Source of the DNA: Pseudoduganella violaceinigra DSM 15887
GTDB lineage: Bacteria; Pseudomonadota; Gammaproteobacteria; Burkholderiales; Burkholderiaceae_D
Assembly (NCBI RefSeq): GCF_000425385.1
Contig: NZ_KE384356.1
Span: 124,001 to 188,000 of the forward strand
Direction of reading: 5' to 3'
Length of the DNA stretch: 64,000 bases
A program made the translations under genes and the position numbers. This document shows positions 8,239-16,764 of this stretch, in pieces. Position 1 is the first letter of the stretch, and each line of letters begins with the position of its first letter. The notes below the pieces were generated by a model. It did no database searches. It saw nothing but the letters and a program-made list of their open reading frames with translations, and was not told the DNA's origin.

Positions 8239-8496
8239 TCAACCTCCGGATAAGGCTTGCAGCACATAAATCGTCGAATCGGCCCGCAGCGGCGTGTCGA
8301 GCTCGCTGCGCCTGCCATCGATGAACACCACCACATTGGCGCGGATGCGGCCCTGCTCGTCCAGCACGTACGCCCCCAGGCGCGGGTTGGCGGCAAACGC
8401 CCCGTCCAGCGCGGCGCGCAGGGTGGCCGCCTGGGTCTCCAGGGTCGGGACCGGCAGGAAGCGGGCCAACTGCTGGGTAAAGATGATCTGGGCCAT
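8239..8496 (-). CDS. MoaD/ThiS-family ubiquitin-like protein ending in GG
   Basis: An 85-residue protein with the beta-grasp pattern of MoaD/ThiS. It begins MAQIIFTQQLARFLPVP, has a central RIRANVVVFIDGRRS region, and ends STIYVLQALSGG. The terminal Gly-Gly is the hallmark of sulfur-carrier or conjugating beta-grasp proteins, which are activated by adenylation of the C-terminal glycine. No moaE or cognate E1 gene is beside it; the ThiF-like gene at 36.8 kb is far away. Its partner is the BNR protein 1 nt downstream. Whether it carries sulfur is unknown. Confidence 0.8.
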   Translation of the reverse strand: MAQIIFTQQLARFLPVPTLETQAATLRAALDGAFAANPRLGAYVLDEQGRIRANVVVFIDGRRSELDTPLRADSTIYVLQALSGG

Positions 8497-8558
8497 GGGA
8501 AGGCCATTCTAGCGCGCTTTGGCCTACAATAAGCCCGTGTGCATAACCGGAGCCACAC

Positions 8559-8879
8559 ATGGGTATCACCCCGCGGGAACTCGAGCTGTTGATGCATGAA
8601 GTGGAACTGGAAGACCCGATCGATTTCGCCGACCTGCCCTTCGACGAGCAGGAATTGCGCGAACTGGTGGCCAACCATCTGTGCGAGATGGCCGACGCCC
8701 TGGAGGCCTTCAGCGAAGAAGACCGCCGCCTGACCCTGCTGGCGGTGGCGGCCAAGCTGGTGCTGGAAAACCTGGTGCTGCACGTGCAGCTGCTGCGGCG
8801 CCACGGCCTGCCGCTCAACGACCAGACCGCAGCCCTGCTGTCGCGCCTGCGCAAGGGCGGCGGCGACGCTTCCGATTAA
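8559..8879 (+). CDS. Conserved-looking hypothetical acidic helical protein
   Basis: A 106-residue protein starting at ATG 8559 with GGAG 6 nt upstream. It is acidic and predicted mostly helical (LELLMHEVELEDPIDFADLP, then ALEAFSEEDRRLTLLAVAAK). There is no signal or membrane segment and I do not recognise a family. It diverges from the MoaD-like gene and its stop overlaps the end of the converging deacetylase by 4 nt. The clear ribosome site and sensible composition make it a likely real gene of unknown function. Confidence 0.65.
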   Translation: MGITPRELELLMHEVELEDPIDFADLPFDEQELRELVANHLCEMADALEAFSEEDRRLTLLAVAAKLVLENLVLHVQLLRRHGLPLNDQTAALLSRLRKGGGDASD

Positions 8880-9847
8880 ACCCGCGCGGCGGGCTGCAGC
8901 ATATTGCGCGCCAGGCGCAATCCCCACTTTGCCATGCCCTGGTCCCAGGGCGTGAAGCGCGGCAACTGATACCAGTCGGCGGCGCCGCGGCTGGCACCCC
9001 AGGCAGTCGACACCGCCGCGTCGAAGCCCAGTTCCCGCACCATGGCCACGTGTTCGGGCAGGTAATCCTGGCCCGGCTTGCCGTTCGGGTAGGCGAAGGT
9101 ACGCACCGGCGCGTCAAGCGCCGCTTCCAGCGCCGCCTTGCCCTGGGCGATTTCCTGCCGCGCTTCCGCCGCCGGCAGGCGCGCCAGGATCGGGTGGTTG
9201 ACCGTGTGGCCGCCGATGCCCATGCCCGCCGCATGCAGCTTGCGCAGCTGGGCGCTGGTCATCATCAGGTCCTGCGGCAGGTCCACGCCGGACAGGCGCG
9301 CCAGCTTGCCCACTTCTTCCAGGCGCTGCGCCATCGGCTGGTATTTGAGCTGGCCGATCAGGGCGCCGATGGCGCTGCGGCGCTCATCCCAGTTGCCGGT
9401 CGCATGCCGGCCCAGGCCCAGCGACGTCGCATCGAACGCTCCGCCCGGTGCCCGGCGCACCGATTCGATCACGGTATCGTTCCACATGCGGCCACCGTCC
9501 AGGAAGCCGGTGGCGATGAAAAAGGTGGCGTGCAGGCCGTGCTGCTGCAGCACCGGCAGCGCCACTTCGCTGTTGTCGGCATAGCCGTCGTCGAAGGTGA
9601 TGCAGGCGCTGCGGGCCGGCAGCCGGCCCTCGGCGGCGAGGCGCACCGCGTCCAGCAGGGGCAGCACATTGAAGCGCGACTTGAGCCAGCCCAGCTGGCG
9701 GTCGAACTGCGCGCGGTGCACCTCGGTTGGGAACAGCGGGTCGGGCGCCGGCAGCACGCGGTGGTAGATCAGGATCGCCGGCGCGCGGTGGCCGCCGCCC
9801 GACAGCAGGGACAGGGCGCTGCGCTCCAGCTGCCGCTTAAGCCACAT
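8876..9847 (-). CDS. Polysaccharide deacetylase family protein (last gene of the eps operon)
   Basis: A 323-residue NodB-type carbohydrate esterase 4. The metal and catalytic motif TFDDGYADN lies near residue 84 and HTVNHPILARL near 214, with RTFAYPNGKPGQDY near 254. It would remove N- or O-acetyl groups from a glycan. No clear signal peptide is visible, so it may act in the cytoplasm or be membrane-associated. It overlaps the upstream O-ligase gene by 11 nt, so it belongs to the exosortase-A polysaccharide operon. It is distinct from the deacetylases at 21.9 and 44.2 kb. Confidence 0.88.
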   Translation of the reverse strand: MWLKRQLERSALSLLSGGGHRAPAILIYHRVLPAPDPLFPTEVHRAQFDRQLGWLKSRFNVLPLLDAVRLAAEGRLPARSACITFDDGYADNSEVALPVLQQHGLHATFFIATGFLDGGRMWNDTVIESVRRAPGGAFDATSLGLGRHATGNWDERRSAIGALIGQLKYQPMAQRLEEVGKLARLSGVDLPQDLMMTSAQLRKLHAAGMGIGGHTVNHPILARLPAAEARQEIAQGKAALEAALDAPVRTFAYPNGKPGQDYLPEHVAMVRELGFDAAVSTAWGASRGAADWYQLPRFTPWDQGMAKWGLRLARNMLQPAARV

Positions 9848-11129
9848 GTTCCGCCTCCGTTTCCAGCGCGGCCGGCGGCTGGGCGGCGCGCTCCTTCAGG
9901 GTTTTCTGCACCAGCAGGCGGGTCGCCACCATGGTCACCATAATGTAGTAGGGCACGTCGAAGTAGGCCAGGCTGAGGAAGGCGCCGCCGACCAGGAAGC
10001 CGATCAGGCTCACCTGCAGCATGCGCACCAGCCGCAGGGCCCATTCCAGTTCGGGAACCTTGGCCGCATGCTTGATCACCCAGGCCCCGTTGCGCCAGAC
10101 GATCAGGTACATCAGCAGGAACAGCAGCAGCCCGACATAGCCATGCTCGCCCAGCACCTGGAAATAGATGCTGTGCGCGGCGTGGATATCCTCCGGAATC
10201 GGCGCATAGCGGGCGAAAATCTCGCGGTTGTAGATCTGGAAGCCGCCGCCGAACAGGGGATGGTCCGCCGCCAGGTTGATCGCCATTTTCCAGGCGTTGA
10301 TGCGGCCCATCGCCGAGCTGTCCTGCTCGTAGGTGTTGATGGTGTCGATGCGGTTGTGCCACTGCTCCGGCATGAACACCAGGGCCAACGGCGCCATCAC
10401 CACCAGCAGCACGCCGACTTTCAGCTTGTCCTGGCTCTTCAGCCACAGGAAGCCCAGCATGGCCGCCAGCGCCAGCGCGGCGCCGCGCGAGTAGGACCCC
10501 AGGGCGGCCAGCGCGCACAGGCCGGCCGACGCCCACATGGCGCGCTTGCTCCATTTGCTGGCCAGCAGCGGCACCAGGTACAGCATCAGCGGCACCACCA
10601 TGATCAGGGCCAGCGCGATTTCATTATTGCCTTCGATGAAGGTACCGGCCGGCCCCCACACCCGGTACGCCCCGGCGCTGCGGATGGTAAACAAACCGCC
10701 CTTCACGCCGTAGAATCCGAGCGAGATCACGATGATCCACACCAGCATCTCGATGTCCTTGCGCGTGCGCACCAGCATGGCCACCACCACGGTCATGCCC
10801 ATGATCTTGACCACCTTGTTCAGCAGCGGCAGCGGGTCTTCCGGCCCGATGGCAAACACGGTCGACAGGCACATCCAGCCGGTAAACGCCAGCAGCGTCC
10901 AGGTCAGGCCGGTATTCGGGAACGCGATGTCCCTCGGCTTGGTCATCATCGCCAGCAGCGTCGTGCCGGCGATGATGGCGGCAAACGGCATGCTTTGCGC
11001 CCAGCCCCAGCTTTGGGTGTGCGGGTTCATCACGCTGATCCAGATCCACATCACGGCCCCGTAGAAGGGCCGTTTGAACGCAAAGGGCAGTCCGCAAACG
11101 ACCAGCAGAGTAATGATTATGTCGCGCAT
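9837..11129 (-). CDS. Putative O-glycosylation ligase / O-antigen-ligase-like protein, exosortase A-associated (TIGR03097-like)
   Basis: A 430-residue polytopic membrane protein with about 10-12 hydrophobic segments, matching the Wzy/WaaL-like exosortase-associated family. The start MRDIIITLLVVCGLPFAFKR and the region MNPHTQSWGWAQSMPFAA are typical of TIGR03097. The larger loop (MGRINAWKMAINLAADHPLF, then HSIYFQVLGEHGYVGL) is the usual O-antigen ligase signature. It would polymerise glycan or transfer it from undecaprenyl carrier in the periplasm. It lies between the PaaK-like ligase (14 nt upstream) and a deacetylase (11-nt overlap). Confidence 0.85.
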   Translation of the reverse strand: MRDIIITLLVVCGLPFAFKRPFYGAVMWIWISVMNPHTQSWGWAQSMPFAAIIAGTTLLAMMTKPRDIAFPNTGLTWTLLAFTGWMCLSTVFAIGPEDPLPLLNKVVKIMGMTVVVAMLVRTRKDIEMLVWIIVISLGFYGVKGGLFTIRSAGAYRVWGPAGTFIEGNNEIALALIMVVPLMLYLVPLLASKWSKRAMWASAGLCALAALGSYSRGAALALAAMLGFLWLKSQDKLKVGVLLVVMAPLALVFMPEQWHNRIDTINTYEQDSSAMGRINAWKMAINLAADHPLFGGGFQIYNREIFARYAPIPEDIHAAHSIYFQVLGEHGYVGLLLFLLMYLIVWRNGAWVIKHAAKVPELEWALRLVRMLQVSLIGFLVGGAFLSLAYFDVPYYIMVTMVATRLLVQKTLKERAAQPPAALETEAEHVA

Positions 11130-11142
11130 GCCGCCTCCGGGC

Positions 11143-12513
11143 TTACTTGGTCAAGGCGTTCCATGGGGTCTCCAGCTTGGTCACGCAATAGCGGTATTTG
11201 CCGCTTTTTTCAGGCAGGATTTCCGGCACCAGTTCGACATCGATTTTCACCTGCTTGCCCATGCGGGCGTGGAAGCCGGCCTCGATGCCCTGCCGTTCGC
11301 TGTCGCCGAACTGGCCGTCGTACACGATCTGCACGCGGGTCCAGTCCAGGGTCTCCTGGATCACCTTGAAAGCGCGCACAGCGGGCAGGTCGCGCATTAT
11401 ATAGGCCAGCGCCGCGCTGTGGATCAGGGTGCCGTCCTGGTTGATCAGGAAGTCGGTGGTGCGGCCGTGGATTTCCTTCAGCACCGGCAGCGTGCGCCCG
11501 CAGCTGCACGGTTCCGGGTCCAGCGCGCCGACGTCCCCGGTGCGGTAGCGGATGAAGGGAAAATCGCCCGACTGCAGGTGGGTGACCACGATTTCGCCCG
11601 ATTCGCCGGGCGGCAGCTGCCGCCCTTGCGGGTCGAGCACTTCGATCACGATGTCTTCGGCCGTGATGTGCAGCTTGCCGGCCGGGCACTGGTGGGCGAT
11701 GAAGCCGGCATCGCGGCCGCCGTAGCCATTGGCCACCGGGCAGCCGAACACGCGCTCGATCTGTTCGCGCTGCGACGGGTACAGGCACTCCGAGGTGACG
11801 AAGGCGACCCGGATGCCCAGCTTGTCGAGGGCGATGCCCTTGTCTTCCGCATGCGAGGCGATACGCGCCAGCACGGTCGGATAGCCGAACAGCATCTTCG
11901 GCTTGCGCTGGCGGATGCGCTGCACATGGCCGTCCAGGCCCGCTTCGGTGGTGGCGAAAGCCGACATCAATTCGGTGCGCATGACCGTGTCGCGCACCGC
12001 GCGCACGCGGTCCTGCGCGCTCAACTCGATGGGCGACCCCCAGATCACGATTTCGCGGTCGCCGATGTCGACATTCCACCAGCGCGTGGCGCGCCATTTG
12101 GCGGCCACGTCGTGGCTGACGCGGTGGCGCCCGACGAAGAAGGTCAGCGGCGCGCCGGTGGAGCCGCCGGTGTTGTAGCGCACCAGGTTCTGCGCGTTGT
12201 CGGCTGTCAGCGCCTCGCTGTGTGCGCGGATGGCGGCTTTGTCCAGCAGCGGCAGGCGCACCAGGTCGGGCACGCCCTGGAAGTCGCGCGCCGGGTCGAA
12301 GCCGCTGCGGGCGAAGGCGTCGCGGTAGTACGGCACATGCTGCTGCGCGTGCAGCAGCAGCGCGCGCAGGCGCTCGCGCTGCAGCTGCTGCAGCTTGGGC
12401 AGCGGCCAGTATTGGGTCTGCTCCATATGGCGCCGCACGGCCACGCTGCTGTGCTTCTTCAGTTTCTCATGCAGCGGGAACAGGACGCCGGATACCAGGG
12501 CGGTGTAAATCAT
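11143..12513 (-). CDS. PaaK-like phenylacetate-CoA ligase family protein
   Basis: A 456-residue member of the ANL adenylating superfamily, PaaK/CapK branch. The phosphate-binding loop YNTGGSTGAPLTF is near residue 116, and FGYPTVLARIA, GYGGRDAGF and FIRYRTGDVG follow. Relatives in capsule and exopolysaccharide loci (CapK-like) are thought to activate or transfer acyl groups onto sugars. The ATG at 12513 was chosen because it forms an ATGA overlap with the upstream glycosyltransferase stop; the frame extends further without support. Confidence 0.85.
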   Translation of the reverse strand: MIYTALVSGVLFPLHEKLKKHSSVAVRRHMEQTQYWPLPKLQQLQRERLRALLLHAQQHVPYYRDAFARSGFDPARDFQGVPDLVRLPLLDKAAIRAHSEALTADNAQNLVRYNTGGSTGAPLTFFVGRHRVSHDVAAKWRATRWWNVDIGDREIVIWGSPIELSAQDRVRAVRDTVMRTELMSAFATTEAGLDGHVQRIRQRKPKMLFGYPTVLARIASHAEDKGIALDKLGIRVAFVTSECLYPSQREQIERVFGCPVANGYGGRDAGFIAHQCPAGKLHITAEDIVIEVLDPQGRQLPPGESGEIVVTHLQSGDFPFIRYRTGDVGALDPEPCSCGRTLPVLKEIHGRTTDFLINQDGTLIHSAALAYIMRDLPAVRAFKVIQETLDWTRVQIVYDGQFGDSERQGIEAGFHARMGKQVKIDVELVPEILPEKSGKYRYCVTKLETPWNALTK

Positions 12514-13655
12514 GGGCGGCGCCCTCCTTTGCTTGCCAGTGCCTGGCGGTACACGTCCAGCAGGCACGGTTTGACGCTGGCCCACGCGTACTGGGCCACG
12601 CTGGCGCGGCCGGCGCTGCGCAGCGCCTCGGCCAGGCCGGGTTCATCGGCCAGCCGCAGCACGGCCTGCGCCATGGCGGCCGGATCGGCCGGCGGCACCA
12701 GCAGCGCCGTCCTGCCGTGCTCCACCACATAGGGCACGCCGCCGACGTCGGTGCTGACCACCAGGGCGCCGCTGGCCAAGGCCTCCAGCACGGAATTGGG
12801 CATATTGTCGACCAGGCTGGGGTTCAGCATGATGTCGGCATTGCGGTACAGGGCCGGCATGTCGGCGGTTTCGACGCGGCCGGTGAAATGCACGGCATCG
12901 GCCACGCCCAGCTCGCGCGCCAGCTGTTCCAGTGCGCTGCGCAGCGGGCCGGAGCCGGCCACCGTCAGGCGCGCTGCTGGATGGGCCGCCCGCACCAGGG
13001 CGAAGGCGCGCAGCGCGCTGGCGTTGTCGTAGATGTCTTCCAGGTTGCGCGCCACCAGCAGGCGCAATCCGCCCAGCGCGCGCGGCGCGGCGGTGGCGGC
13101 GAAACGCTCCAGGTTGACGATATTGGGCACGATCACCGCATCGATGCCGTGCTGGCCGAAGACATGGGCCAGGAAGCCGGACGGCACGGCCAGCGCGGCG
13201 CAGCGGCGCAGGCTGGGGCGCATCCAGGCCGCGGCCTGCTTCAGGAAGTTGGCCGCTTCGCCGCCCCGGTAGTTCACCACCACCGGCGTGCCGCGCAGGT
13301 GGGCAATCCAGATCGCCGGCGCCGCGAACAGGTGCCAGGACCAGCCGGAGTTGGCCATCACGTGGAAGACCTGCACCCGTCCGGCCGCGCGCCACAGCGC
13401 GCCGAGATACGGCACCATGCGGAACAGGGCGCGCACGCCGCGCAGCCTGCCGGCCCAGGCCGGGCGGTAAGGCGCGTTGGTCTGCACGAAATCGACGGCG
13501 ATACCGGCCTCGCGCAGCAAGCCGGCCAGCTGCAAGGCCTGGTTGGCCATGCCGCCCGACGGCGGCGGCAGCGGGCCGACCAGGGCGATGCGCTGCACCT
13601 CCGGCCCGCTGAGCGCGTGCGCCGCTGCGGCGAATGCTGGCTGCGAGGCGTTCAT
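12510..13655 (-). CDS. Glycosyltransferase family 4 protein
   Basis: A 381-residue GT-B glycosyltransferase. The N-terminal acceptor domain has the loop LVGPLPPPSGGMANQAL near residue 24. The C-terminal nucleotide-sugar domain shows HFTGRVETADMPALYRNADI and NPSLVDNMPNSVLEALASGA, the GT4 E-x7-E region. Donor and acceptor sugars are not predictable. It overlaps its upstream and downstream genes by ATGA, which fixes the ATG at 13655 inside a longer open frame. Confidence 0.9.
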   Translation of the reverse strand: MNASQPAFAAAAHALSGPEVQRIALVGPLPPPSGGMANQALQLAGLLREAGIAVDFVQTNAPYRPAWAGRLRGVRALFRMVPYLGALWRAAGRVQVFHVMANSGWSWHLFAAPAIWIAHLRGTPVVVNYRGGEAANFLKQAAAWMRPSLRRCAALAVPSGFLAHVFGQHGIDAVIVPNIVNLERFAATAAPRALGGLRLLVARNLEDIYDNASALRAFALVRAAHPAARLTVAGSGPLRSALEQLARELGVADAVHFTGRVETADMPALYRNADIMLNPSLVDNMPNSVLEALASGALVVSTDVGGVPYVVEHGRTALLVPPADPAAMAQAVLRLADEPGLAEALRSAGRASVAQYAWASVKPCLLDVYRQALASKGGRRP

Positions 13656-14872
13656 GCCAGGGCCTTCTCCGTGAGGCTGCCGTACACCTGGCGGTAGCGC
13701 GCCACGCTGGCGGTCCAGTTGCGCTCCTGCTCGACGAAGCGGCGCCCCATCTGGCGGAATTCCTGCCATTTGTGCGGCGCTTCCAGCAAGGCCAGCACCT
13801 GCCGCGACAGCGCCCCGGCGTCGTCGGCGGTAAACAGCACGCCGGTGCGGCCGTCCTCGATCAGTTCCTTGTGGCCGCCCACGTCGGACGCCACCATGAG
13901 GCGGCCCTGGGCCATGGCTTCCAGCGGCTTGAGCGGCGTGACCAGGTCGGTCAGGCGCATCTTGTGGCGCGGGTAGCACAGCACGTCCACCAGGTTGTAG
14001 TAGCGCTGCACTTCGCCGTGCGGCACGCGGCCGGTGAAGATCACATGGTCTTGCACGCCGAGCGCCCTGGCCTGCGCGCGCAGCGCCTCGTCCTGCGGTC
14101 CGCCGCCCACCAGCAGCACGCGGATGTCGGGACGCTGCGCCAGCATGGCCGGCAGGGCGTTGAGCAGGATGTCCAGCCCCTCGTAGGCGTAGAAGGAGCC
14201 GATGAAGCCCAGCACCGTCTTGCCGTCCAGGCCGAGCTGCTGCGCCAGCGCCTCGTCGCGCGGGCCGCCGATCGCGAAGTCGGCGATATTGACCGCGTTC
14301 GGGATCACTTCGATCTTCTTGGCCGGGATGCCGCGCCCGATGATTTCGCTGCGCAGGCCCTCGCAGATGGTGGTGGCGGCGTCCACCCGCTGCAGCGCCC
14401 AGGTTTCCATGGCGCGCGTCAGGCGGTAGCGCAGGCCCCATTCCTTGCTGGTGCCGTGGTCGACGGCGGCGTCTTCCCAGAAGGCGCGGATTTCATACAC
14501 CACCGGGATGCCCAGCTTGCGCCCCACGCGCAGCGCCGCCACGGCGTTCAGGGCCGGCGAGTGGGCGTGCAGCACATCGGGCTTTACCTCCTTCGCCACT
14601 TCCAGCAGGCGCGCCGCCAGGGCGTTGATCACGGCCAGCTGGTTCAGCACCGGCAGCCTTGCCAGGGCGCCGCCGGCCGGCGGCGTGCGGTGGAACTCCA
14701 GGCCGTCGACGGTTTCGCGCAGCGCGGCGCTGGCGCCCTGCTTCGGGCTGGTGATATGGAAGGTCTGCCAGCCCAGCGCACGCTGGGCCTGCAGGATGGC
14801 GCGCGTGCGGAAGGTATAGCCGCTATGCAGCGGAATCGAATGGTCCAGCACGTGCAGGATACGGATACTCAT
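13652..14872 (-). CDS. PEP-CTERM/exosortase A-associated glycosyltransferase, Daro_2409 family (TIGR04063-like)
   Basis: A 406-residue GT4 glycosyltransferase. Its start, LHVLDHSIPLHSGYTFRTRA, matches my memory of the Daro_2409-type exosortase-associated family. The C-terminal domain has VLGFIGSFYAYEGLDILLNA and KPLEAMAQGRLMVASDVGGH. It should add a sugar to the lipid-linked repeat unit at the cytoplasmic membrane. It overlaps the amidotransferase gene by 4 nt upstream and the next GT by ATGA. Confidence 0.9.
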   Translation of the reverse strand: MSIRILHVLDHSIPLHSGYTFRTRAILQAQRALGWQTFHITSPKQGASAALRETVDGLEFHRTPPAGGALARLPVLNQLAVINALAARLLEVAKEVKPDVLHAHSPALNAVAALRVGRKLGIPVVYEIRAFWEDAAVDHGTSKEWGLRYRLTRAMETWALQRVDAATTICEGLRSEIIGRGIPAKKIEVIPNAVNIADFAIGGPRDEALAQQLGLDGKTVLGFIGSFYAYEGLDILLNALPAMLAQRPDIRVLLVGGGPQDEALRAQARALGVQDHVIFTGRVPHGEVQRYYNLVDVLCYPRHKMRLTDLVTPLKPLEAMAQGRLMVASDVGGHKELIEDGRTGVLFTADDAGALSRQVLALLEAPHKWQEFRQMGRRFVEQERNWTASVARYRQVYGSLTEKALA

Positions 14873-16764
14873 GCCTGCATCTCTTTTTTCAGGAAGGCTT
14901 CAAACATCAGCAAGGTCCAGATCGGCGCGCTGTAGTCGCGCCGCCCGCTCAAATGCTGCTCCACCAGTTCGCGCAGGTAGGCCTGGTTGAACATGCCGGT
15001 ATCGGCCAGGGCAGGTCCCAGCAGCGCTTGCTGCACGCGCGCGCGCAGCGGGCCGCGGAACCAGGACGCCAGCGGCACGGCGAAGCCCTGCTTGCGGCGG
15101 TACAGGATATCGTGCGGCAGGTACTTCTCCATCGACTTCTTGAAGATGTACTTGCCCTCGCTGCCTTTCAGCTTCATCTCCGGCGGCAGGCCGGAAATCC
15201 ATTCCACCAGCTTGTGGTCCAGCAGCGGCACCCGCACTTCCAGCGCATGCGCCATCGAGGCGCGGTCGACCTTGGTCAGGATGTCGCCCGGCAGGTAGGT
15301 CTTCATGTCCAGGTACTGGATCATCGACAGCGGATCGTCGGTCGGCGACTTGGCCGCGTGGCCGCGCATCACGTCGATCGCGCTATAGCCCTGCAGGCCG
15401 GCGCGGAACTTGTCGGAGAACAGGCGCGCGCGCATGGCGTCGGTCATGATCGAGACGCCGTGGAAATAGCCTTCCACCAGGTCGCGCGAGAGCGCTTCGA
15501 AGGTGGTCTTGGCGCGCAACACGCGCGGCGCCCAGTCGGCCTTCGGGTAGACCCGGCCCAGGGTGCCGAACACCGGCTTGCGCAGCATTTCCGGGATGCG
15601 CCCGCGCACGCTCTGCTCCGCCATCGCGTAGCGGTAGCGGCGGTAGCCGGCCAGGTTCTCGTCGCCGCCGTCGCCCGACAGCGCCACCGTGACGCGCTTG
15701 CGCGCCAGCTGGCACACGCGGTAGGTCGGGATCGCCGAGCTGTCGGCGTACGGTTCGTCGTACAGGTGGGCCAGCGTGTCGAGCAGGCCGTAGTCGTCGG
15801 TGTCCACCGTTTCCACGAAATGGTCGGTCCGGTACAGCGTGGCCACCTGCTGCGCGTACGCCGACTCGTCGAAGGCCTTGTCCTGGAAGGCGATCGAGCA
15901 AGTGTGCACGGCGCCCTCGTCCAGGCCGGCCATCATCGCCACCACGGCGGAGGAATCCACGCCGCCGGACAGGAAGGCGCCCAGCGGCACTTCGGCCACC
16001 AGGCGGATCTTCACCGCTTCGCGCAGGCGCTCCACCAGCTCGCCCTGGGCGTCGCTCTCGGTCATCTTGTCATGCCGCTTGAACGGCACGTCCCAGAACT
16101 GCTGCGGCTGCGCCAGCGGCGCGCCGACCTTCTGCGTCAGGCGAAAGCCCGGCGACAGCTTGAGCGCGCCCTGGTAGATGGTCTTCGGCTCCGGCACGTA
16201 GCCGTAGGCGAAATAGTCCTCCACCGCCTGCGGGTCGATCTCGCGCGGCAGCGAAGGATGCATGCGCAGCGCTTTCAGCTCGGAGCTGAAGGCGAACCAG
16301 CCGTCCGGCGTCATGGCGTAGTACAGCGGCTTCACGCCCAGCCGGTCGCGCGCCAGGAACATCACCTGCTTGTTGCGGTCCCACAGGCCGATGGCGAACA
16401 TGCCGCGGAAGCGGTGCACGCAGTCCTCGCCCCACTGCTCCCAGGCGTGCACGATCACTTCGGTATCGCTCTTGGTCTTGAAGGTGTGGCCCAGCTCCTT
16501 CAGCTCCGCGGTCAGCTCGCGGTAGTTGTAGATTTCGCCGTTGTAGCACACCATGACGCTGCCATCCTCGTTGCCGAGCGGCTGCTGGCCCATGGCGATG
16601 TCGATCACCGACAGCCGGCGGTGGCCGAAGCCGATGCCGGGTTCGACATAGGTGTCGCCCTCGTCCGGGCCGCGATGATGCTGGGTGTCGTTCATGCGGC
16701 GCAGCAGCGCCTCGTCCACCGCGCGCCCGCCGCGCGCATCCATGATCCCTGTTATTCCGCACAT
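14869..16764 (-). CDS. XrtA/PEP-CTERM system amidotransferase (asparagine synthase-like, TIGR03108-like)
   Basis: A 631-residue glutamine-dependent amidotransferase, full length for AsnB-type proteins. Cys2 (MCGITGIMDARG) is the glutaminase nucleophile. The N-terminal Ntn domain includes RHRGPDEGD-like and GHRRLSVIDI elements. The synthetase domain carries the PP-loop SGGVDSSAVVAMM near residue 268 and SGDGGDENLAGY further on. In exosortase loci it is thought to amidate a sugar acid or other precursor. It overlaps the upstream sugar transferase by 13 nt and the downstream GT by ATGA. Confidence 0.92.
   Translation of the reverse strand: MCGITGIMDARGGRAVDEALLRRMNDTQHHRGPDEGDTYVEPGIGFGHRRLSVIDIAMGQQPLGNEDGSVMVCYNGEIYNYRELTAELKELGHTFKTKSDTEVIVHAWEQWGEDCVHRFRGMFAIGLWDRNKQVMFLARDRLGVKPLYYAMTPDGWFAFSSELKALRMHPSLPREIDPQAVEDYFAYGYVPEPKTIYQGALKLSPGFRLTQKVGAPLAQPQQFWDVPFKRHDKMTESDAQGELVERLREAVKIRLVAEVPLGAFLSGGVDSSAVVAMMAGLDEGAVHTCSIAFQDKAFDESAYAQQVATLYRTDHFVETVDTDDYGLLDTLAHLYDEPYADSSAIPTYRVCQLARKRVTVALSGDGGDENLAGYRRYRYAMAEQSVRGRIPEMLRKPVFGTLGRVYPKADWAPRVLRAKTTFEALSRDLVEGYFHGVSIMTDAMRARLFSDKFRAGLQGYSAIDVMRGHAAKSPTDDPLSMIQYLDMKTYLPGDILTKVDRASMAHALEVRVPLLDHKLVEWISGLPPEMKLKGSEGKYIFKKSMEKYLPHDILYRRKQGFAVPLASWFRGPLRARVQQALLGPALADTGMFNQAYLRELVEQHLSGRRDYSAPIWTLLMFEAFLKKEMQA

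Noticed and set aside
8238..8927. Upstream extension of the BNR open frame
   Set aside because: Residues upstream of the ATG at 8237 are out-of-frame translation of the MoaD-like and neighbouring gene; the ribosome site lies directly before 8237.
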